A stretch of DNA of 64,000 nucleotides from assembly GCA_027669155.1 (NCBI GenBank), contig JAQEDR010000004.1, positions 1 through 64,000 on the forward strand, given 5' to 3'. Below, one piece after another: positions 46,062 to 54,602 of the stretch; position 1 is the stretch's first letter; every line of letters starts with the position of its first letter. Below the pieces are notes generated by a model, which saw nothing but the letters and a program-made list of their open reading frames with translations, searched no databases and was not told the DNA's origin. Position numbers and translations under genes: made by a program. Source of the DNA: Peptoniphilaceae bacterium AM52-5BH (GTDB taxonomy: Bacteria > Bacillota > Clostridia > Tissierellales > Peptoniphilaceae).

Positions 46062-46467
46062 CCATTATGTCGGATAGATTCACCTCTACTTCGTCAATAT
46101 AATCCTCCCAATTGGCCCTATCCCAAAGCTCAATTGCGCTATTGTTTCCAATTATCATAGCTTCTTCTTTGATTTCGCTATAATCTCTCAGGTTCTTGTT
46201 AAGAAGGACTCTGCCTTGTTTGTCAAGGCTTGCCTTTACAGTGGATGAGAAAAAAAGTCTTTTGATAGCACGATTTTTCTTATTTTGTACTTCTAGCATA
46301 TCAAGTCTTTCAGATTGTTTGATAAATTCTTCCTCAGTGTAGATTACCAGTGACTTCTCTGGGCCCTTGGTAATATAGAAGTTATTAGACAAATCTTCTC
46401 TAAACTCACTAGGTATCATTATTCTATTTTTAGAGTCTAGTTTGTGAGTGAATTCACCTAAAAACAT
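46054..46467 (-). CDS. mraZ: Transcriptional regulator MraZ
   Basis: A 137-residue protein with two SpoVT-AbrB-like halves (FTHKLDSKNRIMIPSEFRED and KASLDKQGRVLLNKNLRDY). It binds repeated sites in its own promoter and tunes the dcw cluster. The start at 46467 (MFLGEFTHKLD) matches the family start and has GGTGGG before it; the frame is open for ten more codons upstream, but these codons are the MraZ binding repeats themselves. Confidence 0.94.
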   Translation of the reverse strand: MFLGEFTHKLDSKNRIMIPSEFREDLSNNFYITKGPEKSLVIYTEEEFIKQSERLDMLEVQNKKNRAIKRLFFSSTVKASLDKQGRVLLNKNLRDYSEIKEEAMIIGNNSAIELWDRANWEDYIDEVEVNLSDIMDE

Positions 46468-46470
46468 TTC

Positions 46471-46535
46471 CCACCACTTTCTACCACTATATTCCACTTC
46501 ACTATCATTTTATACTAAAAGCACTTTATTTGCAA
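46471..46535 (-). promoter_or_regulatory. mraZ promoter and MraZ boxes
   Basis: Reading on the minus strand, TTGCAA (46530-46535), 17 bp, TAAAAT (46507-46512). Downstream three 10-bp units follow without gaps: GAAGTGGAAT, ATAGTGGTAG, AAAGTGGTGG (46471-46500), and another AAAGTG lies in the spacer (46522-46527). Period-10 AAAGTGG repeats are the known MraZ operator type. Confidence 0.75.
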
Positions 46536-46536
46536 C

Positions 46537-46560
46537 AAAAAAGTCGGCCCCAAGCCGACT
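46537..46560 (-). terminator. lgt terminator
   Basis: On the minus strand AGTCGGC-TTGGG-GCCGACT followed by TTTTTT. It directly precedes the mraZ promoter, separating the two operons. Confidence 0.88.
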
Positions 46561-46616
46561 CTTCTTTTATGAAATTTTCATAATAAATTCGATAAAGCTT
46601 AAGCTTATAAGGTCTA

Positions 46617-47417
46617 TCACTTAAACTTTACAATTTTCTCTTTCTTCTCTTTAACTTTATTTTCCCTAAAATAAGGTGGGAGATGATTTTTATTTGCCCA
46701 AATATATAAGGCGATTCCTAAAACAATATATATAATACTCATAAGCTGAGCTGTTCTTAATTCTCCTATATAAAGAGAATCAGTCCTTAGTCCTTCTACA
46801 AAATATCTCAATATCCCATAGAGGGTGAAATAAATTGCACTTTGCTTGCCCTTATCTGGGTTTTTCTTCCTATAATTAATTAGGAAAATAAATATTAAAA
46901 CATCTCCGATGGATTCGTAGAGGAAGGTTGGATGGACCTTGACCCCATCTATGATTATCCCCCAAGGTAGATCTGTCGGACCTCCGTGGGCCTCTGAGTT
47001 TGCGAAGTTTCCCCACCTACCTATACCTTGGGCTAGGACAAGAGAAGGTACTAGTACATCCATAAGGTCTAGGAGAGGGATCTTTTTGTATCTTGCATAG
47101 ATTAGAAGGGCAATGCTTCCAAAGAGAATCCCTCCATGAATTGCAAGGCCTCCCGCCCTAAAGTTTAAAATCTGTAAAGGGTTACTTCCATAATAGTCCC
47201 ACTCGAAGATTACGTACCAAAATCTCGCTCCGATTATTCCTATTGGTAGGATTACGAAAAGCAGGTCATAGATAAAGTCTTCATCGAAACCACGTCTTAC
47301 GAACTCACTTTTTGCAAATTGTGCTGCGATAAATATTCCCGTTATGATTATTATAGCATACCAGTAAATTTCTAAACCGAATATCCTAAAGGCAACAGGA
47401 TCTATATTAAATTCCAT
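46617..47417 (-). CDS. lgt: Prolipoprotein diacylglyceryl transferase
   Basis: A 266-residue membrane enzyme with about seven membrane segments that transfers diacylglyceryl to the lipobox cysteine of prelipoproteins. The signature GRWGNFANSEAHGGPTDLPW is complete, as are RAGGLAIHGGILFG and HPTFLYESI. It is the last gene of the hflX-yigZ-yebC-lgt run. Confidence 0.96.
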   Translation of the reverse strand: MEFNIDPVAFRIFGLEIYWYAIIIITGIFIAAQFAKSEFVRRGFDEDFIYDLLFVILPIGIIGARFWYVIFEWDYYGSNPLQILNFRAGGLAIHGGILFGSIALLIYARYKKIPLLDLMDVLVPSLVLAQGIGRWGNFANSEAHGGPTDLPWGIIIDGVKVHPTFLYESIGDVLIFIFLINYRKKNPDKGKQSAIYFTLYGILRYFVEGLRTDSLYIGELRTAQLMSIIYIVLGIALYIWANKNHLPPYFRENKVKEKKEKIVKFK

Positions 47418-47419
47418 CT

Positions 47420-48151
47420 TTATTCCTCGCTAGAATCATCCCAGTTTGAGTAGACTTCTTGGACGTCATCGTTATCTTCTAGGGTATCGATTAATTTATT
47501 AAGCTTATCCACATGCTCTTCTTCTACTTTAATCATGTTATTTGCAAGATATGATATATCTGCACTTTCTATCTTATAGCCTAATTCTTTTAGCTTATCG
47601 TTTGCATCGTTAAAGCCATTTACATCGGTGATTGCCTCGAAGTATTCACCCATTTCTTTGACATCTTCGCAGCCTGCTTCGAGGGCGTCCATCATAAATT
47701 CATCGAAGTCTTTTCCGTCTTTCCCTACTATGATATCTCCCTTTCTTTCAAACATAAACATAACAGATCCGTCAGTTCCGAGATTTCCGCCGTTTTTGTC
47801 GAAAGCATGTCTTACATCAGGAGCAGTTCTATTTTTATTATCTGTTAGGCAGTCTACTATTACAGCAACTCCGCCTGGTCCGTATCCTTCATAGATTACT
47901 CTTTCGAAACTATCTGAAGCATCATCTCCTGCTGCTTTCTTGATAGCCCTATCTATGTTATCGTTAGGCATATTATCTGCCTTAGCTTTTTCTATAGCAG
48001 TCTTAAGAGCAGGGTTATAGTCCGGATTTGTTCCACCCTCTTTGGCTGCAACTGTTATATTTCTAGCGTGTTTTGTAAAGACCTTGCCCTTTTTGGCATC
48101 TTCACTTCCCTTTTTATTTTTAATCTTGCTCCATTTATTATGTCCTGACAT
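47420..48151 (-). CDS. YebC/PmpR family protein
   Basis: A 243-residue protein beginning MSGHNKWSKIKNKKG, the invariant YebC start, with YEGYGPGGVAVIVDCLTDN in the middle domain. Members act as transcriptional regulators and, more recently, as ribosome-associated factors in proline-rich translation. It lies between yigZ and lgt, with gaps of only a few bases. Confidence 0.95.
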   Translation of the reverse strand: MSGHNKWSKIKNKKGSEDAKKGKVFTKHARNITVAAKEGGTNPDYNPALKTAIEKAKADNMPNDNIDRAIKKAAGDDASDSFERVIYEGYGPGGVAVIVDCLTDNKNRTAPDVRHAFDKNGGNLGTDGSVMFMFERKGDIIVGKDGKDFDEFMMDALEAGCEDVKEMGEYFEAITDVNGFNDANDKLKELGYKIESADISYLANNMIKVEEEHVDKLNKLIDTLEDNDDVQEVYSNWDDSSEE

Positions 48152-48159
48152 ATTTCCTC

Positions 48160-48798
48160 CTATTTTCCTTCAAATAACATCAAAGTATCTTTGACATTTA
48201 TTTCAATATTGGCACTTGTTAAATTGATAAGGTCTTTCTCTATTTTAGGGTAATCTTCACTTCTAATATGAAGCTTAATCTTAACCAAATCAGTAAAGTC
48301 CTTATCTATAACCTTTAGCTTATTTTCAGCTAGGTAGTTTTCTATTAGGCCAAGTACCGTATACGAATGAATTAATTCTACTTCAAAATACTCTCTCTTA
48401 CAAACTATATTGGGCGATACGGTATCCGTAACTCCCCTAGTATAGGCTCTGACAAGTCCCCCTTTTCCTAAAAGCTTGCCACCGAAATATCTGGTAACGA
48501 CAACACAAATATTTCTGACCTCTTCTTTTTCAAGAACAGATAACATGGGTAGGCCCGCAGACCCTTGGGGCTCGCCATCGTCTGAATATCTTTTAATCTC
48601 AGGGATTTCATTTATAATGTAGGCCGAGCAGTTGTGAGTTGCTTGCTTATTTTTATCCTTTATTTCTTCGATAAAGCTAATGGCCTCTTTCTCACTTTCT
48701 ACATATTTAGCACTTGTTATAAATCTCGACTTTTCTTCTTCGAACTCGCTAGTCTTAACTCCCTTTATGGTCCTATACTTTTTTAATATATCTGTCAT
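48160..48798 (-). CDS. YigZ/IMPACT family protein
   Basis: A 212-residue UPF0029 protein. The N-terminal IMPACT domain has EFEEEKSRFITSAKYVES, ATHNCSAYI and DDGEPQGSAGLPML; the C-terminal DUF1949-like domain follows after VVTRYFGGKLLGKGGLVRAY. The biochemical role is unsettled, possibly linked to translation stress. It overlaps the 3' end of hflX by 26 bases. Confidence 0.92.
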   Translation of the reverse strand: MTDILKKYRTIKGVKTSEFEEEKSRFITSAKYVESEKEAISFIEEIKDKNKQATHNCSAYIINEIPEIKRYSDDGEPQGSAGLPMLSVLEKEEVRNICVVVTRYFGGKLLGKGGLVRAYTRGVTDTVSPNIVCKREYFEVELIHSYTVLGLIENYLAENKLKVIDKDFTDLVKIKLHIRSEDYPKIEKDLINLTSANIEINVKDTLMLFEGK

Positions 48799-50011
48799 AT
48801 TTCGAATAGTCCTCTTTGCTTATTTCTAGTTTCAATATGCTAGAAGTTGGGTCATAGTCCCTTTCTATAATATCATAATTACTCATAATATAATCTAAGA
48901 CCCTACCATCTTCAAATGGGATTGCCATTTCCACAAGCTCGTAGTCTTCCTTGATGATTGAGACGATTTTCTCCTTAAGTCTTATGAGGTCTTCTTCTTT
49001 GTGGGCTGACATGTAGATTTTTTCGCTGTCTCTTTTGTATAGGCTTACACTTAAATCATCATCTACCCTATCCATCTTATTAAAGACGTAGAGAATTTCC
49101 TTATTTCCTACATCAATTCCATTAAGAGAGTTTTCGATTGTCTCTATCTGATGGTCAATATTATGACTTGAATCGATTACTATAAGTAGCATATCGGCAA
49201 ATCTAACCTCGTCTAGGGTTGTTAGGAAGGAGTCGTTTAGCTCCTTGGAGAGATTGTCGATAAAACCTACAGTATCTGTCAAGGTGACCTTGGTATTTGA
49301 AAAATCAAGCCTCCTAGTAGAAGTATCAAGGGTCGCAAAAAGCAAGTCGTCCGAATATACATACTTTTCTTCACCAAAAAGCTTTATCATTCCATTTAGT
49401 ATTGTAGACTTACCGGCGTTAGTATAACCAACTAGGGATATATTGTGGACATCTTTTCTAGCTTGTCTATTTATTCTTTTAGTCTTATCCAAATCCTTTA
49501 GGGCCTTTTCCAAAGACTTGATATCTCTTACAATAGCACGTCTATCTGTCTCAAGCATGGTCTCTCCAGGTCCCCTTGTACCGATTCCTCCGGCCTGTCT
49601 TGATAGGTAGGAAAACCACTTGTTAATCCTTGGCAATTGATATTTAAGTTGAGCAAGCTTTATCTTTAGTCTAGCTTCCTTGGTATTTGCTCGCATAGCA
49701 AAAATATCTAGGATAAGAGTTGTCCAATCCACTACGTGAAGTTTCATCTCTTCTTCTAGATTGTAAAGCTGGCTTGCTGATAATTCTACATCAAATATTA
49801 CAGTATCTATGTCGTTTTTTTGAGCAAGGTCCATTATCTCTTCGACTTTTCCCTTGCCTATATAATATCTAGGATTGACCTTGCTTATGTTTTGAGATAC
49901 GTAAGCTTCAGTCTTTCCTCCTGCAGTATTAATCAAAGACTCTAGTTCATAGATCTTATTGTCGAGATCATCATCTTTATCTACTGCATTAACTTGTATA
50001 ACTCTTTGCAT
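48773..50011 (-). CDS. hflX: Ribosome-associated GTPase HflX
   Basis: A 412-residue GTPase that splits stalled ribosomes. The N-terminal HflX domain includes NPRYYIGKGKVEEIMDLA and the linker helix GGIGTRGPGETMLETDRR; the G domain has GYTNAGKSTILN, DTVGFIDNL and NKMD. The length is normal. It heads the run hflX-yigZ-yebC-lgt. Confidence 0.95.
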   Translation of the reverse strand: MQRVIQVNAVDKDDDLDNKIYELESLINTAGGKTEAYVSQNISKVNPRYYIGKGKVEEIMDLAQKNDIDTVIFDVELSASQLYNLEEEMKLHVVDWTTLILDIFAMRANTKEARLKIKLAQLKYQLPRINKWFSYLSRQAGGIGTRGPGETMLETDRRAIVRDIKSLEKALKDLDKTKRINRQARKDVHNISLVGYTNAGKSTILNGMIKLFGEEKYVYSDDLLFATLDTSTRRLDFSNTKVTLTDTVGFIDNLSKELNDSFLTTLDEVRFADMLLIVIDSSHNIDHQIETIENSLNGIDVGNKEILYVFNKMDRVDDDLSVSLYKRDSEKIYMSAHKEEDLIRLKEKIVSIIKEDYELVEMAIPFEDGRVLDYIMSNYDIIERDYDPTSSILKLEISKEDYSKYDRYIKKV

Positions 50012-50139
50012 AAACTTCCTTTCTAAAATTGATTATACGACTAATCCCTTGATTATAAAAGTTAATAAGTGTGGAAGTATTTACTTAAAAATGATAAAAT
50101 GATAGTATCTAGAATATTAAAAATAATCATGGAGGCATT

Positions 50140-53091
50140 ATGCATAATAAACTTGCCGCTCTTGTTGGAAAAATAATACTAGTTGTAATATTATTTGTAG
50201 CTGGCCTTGGAGTTATTTTTGCCGGCATGACAGGTGGAGCAATACTTGAAGTAATGAAGACTGCTCCCAAGATCGATGCTAGAAGCATAAAATACGAAAT
50301 GAGCCAAAACTCAACAATAGTGGATGAAAATGGAAACGAAGTCGATTCGATTGCTACAAGCGAATACAGACAGATAGTAGATTATAAAGAAATACCAGAG
50401 AATTTAAAAAATGCATTTGTCGCAGTTGAAGATGAAAGATTTTATAAGCACAATGGTATAGATCCCCTATCAATCTTAGGTTCTGCTGTTGAAAACATGA
50501 AGGCAGGGTCAATCGTAAGGGGTGGATCTACTATAACCCAACAGCTTGCAAGAAACACCTATCTATCTAACGATCAAACCTACGAAAGAAAGATAAGAGA
50601 GATTTATCTTGCCCTAGAAATTGAGAAATATCTCGACAAGGACGAAATCCTAGGAGCTTATCTAAATAGGGTCTTTATGGGACAAAACTCTTATGGAGTT
50701 CAAGCTGCAGCAAAGACCTACTTTAATGAGGACGTATCTGAGCTAAATCTTGCCCAATGTGCAGCCCTTGCTGGAATTGTTCAATCTCCTTCAGAAAACT
50801 CTCTCTATAAGTCAATCAAGACGAGTGAAGTAACCGACCAAAGAGTCCTCGGTGAATTTAGTATAGAAGGAAATAAATACTCAGCAGTATACAACGAAGC
50901 CCCTTTTAAAAGGGAAGAATATGTCCTAGATAAGATGCTAGAAAATGGCTATATCGATGAGGCTCAATACAAAGAAGCCAAAGAATTTGATGTAGCAAGC
51001 ACTGTGGAACCTGCTGAAAGGTCTAATACAGAAATCGCTAGCTACTTTAACTCTCTCTTGGAGCGTCAAGTAGTTAATAAGCTCATGGATGTATTGAATA
51101 TTTCAGAAAACCAAGCCTGGGATAAGCTCTATTACGGAGGGCTAAAGATCACAACGACCCTAGATCAAGGCTTACAAGGAAAGCTTGAAGATATATATGC
51201 TAACTTTTCTGAGCACTTGATAGGAAATAGCGAAGGCTTGGGCTACGCTCCCCTACTTGACCTATCCTATGACAATTGGGGTAATATCGTAAACTCTAGT
51301 GGATCCTTGCTCTACTATAAGAAGTCAAATCTCCTAGATGAGAATAACGACCTCTTCCTAAACTCGGATGAGGCTTGGTATGACGATGCTGGAGACCTAG
51401 TACTTGCTACAAGCAAGGCTTACCTTGATCAAACCAAACTTATCTTTAAGGATTTCTATTCCTTAGATGAAACAAACTCCAACCTTAGAACTCATAGGAC
51501 TGGACGAATAGAGTTCGAATCCAACGAGGATATATATCAGGATGGAGACGATAATATAGTAATTAGCAAAAAATATCTAGATAATAACCCAAATCTTTTA
51601 TCAGGCTATGAAGATGGATCAATCGTCCTTAACAAGGACTATTACGATATAGACCTAAATGGTGTAATCCAACCTCAATCTTCTTCTGTCATAATCGACC
51701 AGAAGACAGGCCATATCAAGGCCTTGATGGGAGGACGTGACCAAGAAGGAATCAATATCTTAGATAGGGCATCAAGCGTTCCAAGGCAACCTGGTTCATC
51801 AATTAAGCCTATAGCAACTTATACAGCTGCCCTAGATCATGGTTTTAACCTCGCAACAGGTGTAGATGATGTTCCTTTTGAGCTAACTGAAGATGGCGAA
51901 GCTTGGCCTGTCAACGTATATGGCTACTACATGGGCTACACTCCTATAAGAGAAGCCATCAAGATGAGTATCAATACAATAGCTGTATCTACCCTAAATA
52001 AAGTAGGAATCGAAACAAGCCTTGAATATCTCAGAAACTTCGGCCTAATCAAGGACAATGACAGAGACTATTTCGTGACAAAAGACGAAAATCCTGACAC
52101 AAATGACGAAAACCTCGCAGCCCTAGGAGTTGGTGCAATGAGTCACGGACTAACTACACTCGATATGACTGCAGCCTACGCAGCCCTTGCCAATAATGGT
52201 GAGTACAATGAACCTTTGACCTTCTCAAAGATTACCGACTCCCAAGGTGAAGTTATCTTTGATGAAGACAATCTTGTAAAACACAAAGTAACAAGTCCAG
52301 AAACAGCTTATCAAGTAACCTCTGCCCTAGAAAGTGCAGGAGAATACTATGGAAACATCCACCTAAACGGAACAGATTACGCAACCAAAACTGGAACAAC
52401 AGATGATAAGACAGACTTCTGGTGTGTGGGATATACTCCTTATTACACGGTTGGCGTTTGGATGGGAGCTGATAATCAAAACATTAGCTTAAACAGTAAC
52501 AGTGTAGATAGAGCAGCCCTTATGTGGAATGTAATAAATACGGAAATCCTAGCTGATAGCGAACCTGTTAGCTTTGAAGAGCCTGAAGGCATAAGACATA
52601 TGGAAGTAGATACCATAAGCGGTAAGCTTCCAACTGACGCTTCAAGGGGCGATCCACGTGGCACTGTCAAAGAAGAAATCTTTGGACCAGAAAACTATCC
52701 AACAGAAGAAGACGACATGCACAAATGGGCTTATATAGATTCAAGAAACAATCTACTAGCAAGTGATGTCACACCAAAATTCTTAATCCAAACTAGGTCA
52801 CTGATAGTTGAAAAGAACGAATACGATCCAAACAAGTTCAATGGAATTATTCCAAGAGACTGGGACTACAGGATGCCAACAGTCTACTCAACCTTAGTCT
52901 ATACTCCACCAAAAGTGGAAGATGAAAAAGATAAAGATAAGGACAAAAACGATAAAGATAAAAACACAGACAAAGATAAAAATGGCGATAAAGAAAGTGA
53001 CAACAATAGTGGAAATAATAATTCCACATCTGACGCCCTTGATAGTCTCTTAAACAGAGATTCTACAAATAATTCTGGATCTGGTTATTAA
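50140..53091 (+). CDS. Class A penicillin-binding protein (PBP1A type)
   Basis: A bifunctional peptidoglycan synthase of 983 residues. There is one N-terminal membrane anchor (about 8-33). The glycosyltransferase domain has the catalytic E97 in VEDERFYKHNGID and GGSTITQQLARN. The transpeptidase has S553-S-I-K556, S610-I-N612 and K750-T-G752. A long insert of about 150 residues lies between the domains (about 370-530). The C-terminus is a D/K-rich and then N/S-rich low-complexity tail. It is a single gene with its own terminator. As ftsI is missing from the dcw cluster, this enzyme may carry much of wall synthesis. Confidence 0.95.
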   Translation: MHNKLAALVGKIILVVILFVAGLGVIFAGMTGGAILEVMKTAPKIDARSIKYEMSQNSTIVDENGNEVDSIATSEYRQIVDYKEIPENLKNAFVAVEDERFYKHNGIDPLSILGSAVENMKAGSIVRGGSTITQQLARNTYLSNDQTYERKIREIYLALEIEKYLDKDEILGAYLNRVFMGQNSYGVQAAAKTYFNEDVSELNLAQCAALAGIVQSPSENSLYKSIKTSEVTDQRVLGEFSIEGNKYSAVYNEAPFKREEYVLDKMLENGYIDEAQYKEAKEFDVASTVEPAERSNTEIASYFNSLLERQVVNKLMDVLNISENQAWDKLYYGGLKITTTLDQGLQGKLEDIYANFSEHLIGNSEGLGYAPLLDLSYDNWGNIVNSSGSLLYYKKSNLLDENNDLFLNSDEAWYDDAGDLVLATSKAYLDQTKLIFKDFYSLDETNSNLRTHRTGRIEFESNEDIYQDGDDNIVISKKYLDNNPNLLSGYEDGSIVLNKDYYDIDLNGVIQPQSSSVIIDQKTGHIKALMGGRDQEGINILDRASSVPRQPGSSIKPIATYTAALDHGFNLATGVDDVPFELTEDGEAWPVNVYGYYMGYTPIREAIKMSINTIAVSTLNKVGIETSLEYLRNFGLIKDNDRDYFVTKDENPDTNDENLAALGVGAMSHGLTTLDMTAAYAALANNGEYNEPLTFSKITDSQGEVIFDEDNLVKHKVTSPETAYQVTSALESAGEYYGNIHLNGTDYATKTGTTDDKTDFWCVGYTPYYTVGVWMGADNQNISLNSNSVDRAALMWNVINTEILADSEPVSFEEPEGIRHMEVDTISGKLPTDASRGDPRGTVKEEIFGPENYPTEEDDMHKWAYIDSRNNLLASDVTPKFLIQTRSLIVEKNEYDPNKFNGIIPRDWDYRMPTVYSTLVYTPPKVEDEKDKDKDKNDKDKNTDKDKNGDKESDNNSGNNNSTSDALDSLLNRDSTNNSGSGY

Positions 53092-53114
53092 AGCTCCCCT
53101 TCGGGGGCTTTTTT
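53092..53114 (+). terminator. PBP terminator
   Basis: GCTCCCC-TTC-GGGGGC followed by six T residues directly after the stop codon. Confidence 0.9.
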
Positions 53115-53172
53115 CTTGTATCCATTTATATTATTCAAACATCTATATCTATCTTAAAAAACACTAAGAATC

Positions 53173-53358
53173 TGGTAAAAACTATGAATATTCATCATCC
53201 CATCCTAAGGTGCAATCGGGAAATTATACCTCACCTGATATGTAGGACTATGCACCCACCAGCTTACTTGAGACCTATAGCCATTCGTCTTAGTTAGGCT
53301 TTACTTGAAGGATCTTCTACCGATAATAGAACGATTTATTCATTCGAAAGCATCCTTT
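53173..53358. repeat. Dispersed palindromic repeat, copy 3 (diverged)
   Basis: The right part, CTTCTACCGATAATAGAACG then ATTTATTCATTC, closely matches copies 1 and 2; the left part shares TATGAAT and CATCCCATC. The outermost TGTTGCA arms are not conserved. It lies between convergent genes. Boundaries are approximate. Confidence 0.6.
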
Positions 53359-53404
53359 TAGATTACAATACCAAGCACAATATAGAAAAATAAATTTCTC
53401 CACT

Positions 53405-53435
53405 AAAAAACTTCCTAGCCTAAGCTAGGAAGTTT
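53405..53435. terminator. Bidirectional terminator
   Basis: AAACTTCCTAGC-CTAA-GCTAGGAAGTTT, a perfect 12-bp stem, with a T run on the minus strand. It ends the GlsB-like gene. Confidence 0.88.
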
Positions 53436-53451
53436 ATACTTTTCAATAAAA

Positions 53452-53715
53452 TTATTTTTTTGCACCGGTAATCTTATCATAAGCAAATAATAGGATTACT
53501 GCACCGATTACTGCATATACGATTTGCATTACAAGTCCTGGGTTAGCTGAGTTAAATAAAGTGCTAAATAGCCAGTTACCTACTCCACCACCGATTACTC
53601 CGACGATGATATTTGCAACTGCTCCCATTTGAGCATCTCTACCCATAATCTTGCTTGCAATCCATCCTGCAATTGCTCCGATAATAATTGAAGCTATTAT
53701 TCCATAATTACCCAT
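53452..53715 (-). CDS. GlsB/YeaQ/YmgE family stress-response membrane protein
   Basis: An 87-residue, very hydrophobic protein with three membrane segments. It has the family pattern GAIAGWIASKIMGRDAQMG and NIIVGVIGGGVGNWLF. Family members are induced by stress; molecular function is unclear. The start at 53715 (MGNYGII) is preferred because AAAGGAG precedes it; an ATG five codons earlier lacks such a site. It is divergent from a two-component system, and the shared gap holds repeated TACAAGGTAC motifs. Confidence 0.88.
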   Translation of the reverse strand: MGNYGIIASIIIGAIAGWIASKIMGRDAQMGAVANIIVGVIGGGVGNWLFSTLFNSANPGLVMQIVYAVIGAVILLFAYDKITGAKK

Positions 53716-53733
53716 AATTTCTCCTTTCAAAAG

Positions 53734-53834
53734 TACAAGGTACTTATTTATAATCTAATTAGCAACATCATTTGCTGCTAATATATTTATATCCTTATTT
53801 TTATATTTTAAACATTTTTTTATATACAAGGTAC
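53734..53834. promoter_or_regulatory. Paired TACAAGGTAC motifs in divergent promoter region
   Basis: TACAAGGTAC occurs exactly at 53734-53743, near the expected start site of the GlsB-like gene, and at 53825-53834, just upstream of the -35 position of the two-component operon (-10 TATAAT at 53861-53866). The same 10-mer at both promoters suggests a common regulator. Confidence 0.45.
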
Positions 53835-53888
53835 AATATATGAAAAGGTAATTCTTATGTTATAATAGTTAATGGAGAGGAAAAAAGA

Positions 53889-54602
53889 ATGAACGAAATA
53901 AATATTTTAATAGTAGAAGATGAAAAAACTATATCTGATATAGTTAAAAATTATTTGATAAAAGATGGCTACCAAGTCTTTCAAGCCTTCGATGGAGTAA
54001 AGGCGCTAGAGATTTTTAATGAGGAAGAGATCGATCTTGTGATACTTGATCTTATGCTTCCAATGCTTTCTGGAGAAGAAGTCCTTAAGGATATTAGAAA
54101 CAAATCCCAGGTTCCTGTTATAATAACTTCTGCCAAGGTCGAGGAGGTCGATAGGATCCAAGGACTAAGACTCGGGGCTGATGATTATGTAACCAAACCT
54201 TTTTCTAACAAGGAACTTGTGGAAAGAGTTAAGGCTGTCCTTAGAAGAATTGAAAAATACAATATACCTAGGGCAGATATCATAAAGACAAATGACGGAA
54301 GACTTCTAATGGATCTTAAATACAATAGATTCTTAAAAGATGGCAAGGAGATAACACTAACCAAGAACGAATTTTCTATTGTAAAGACCTTATTTTCAAG
54401 TCCAAACAAGATTTTTACAAGAGATGAGATAATTGAGCTAACCTTTGGCCTAGATTATGATGCCTACGACAGGGCAATAGATACTCACATCAAAAATATA
54501 AGACAGAAAATCGAGGATAATCCAAAAAAACCTCAATACATCAAGACAATCTATGGTATGGGTTACAAATCCGGTGGCGTAGATGACCTCGTTAAGGAAT
54601 AA
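53889..54602 (+). CDS. OmpR-family response regulator
   Basis: A 237-residue regulator. The receiver domain has E10-D11, phosphoacceptor D54 in VILDLMLPM and YVTKPFSNKE; the winged helix has LTKNEFSIVKTLFSSPNKIF and THIKNIRQKIEDNPKKPQYI. The kinase gene overlaps its end by 20 bases, so they form a pair. Targets may include its own promoter region. Confidence 0.92.
   Translation: MNEINILIVEDEKTISDIVKNYLIKDGYQVFQAFDGVKALEIFNEEEIDLVILDLMLPMLSGEEVLKDIRNKSQVPVIITSAKVEEVDRIQGLRLGADDYVTKPFSNKELVERVKAVLRRIEKYNIPRADIIKTNDGRLLMDLKYNRFLKDGKEITLTKNEFSIVKTLFSSPNKIFTRDEIIELTFGLDYDAYDRAIDTHIKNIRQKIEDNPKKPQYIKTIYGMGYKSGGVDDLVKE

Noticed and set aside
52916..53030. Lys/Asp-rich repeat at the end of the PBP as a possible mobile or CRISPR-type repeat
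   Set aside because: It is low-complexity coding sequence (GATAAAGATAAA-like) in frame with the protein; low-complexity tails are common on class A PBPs.
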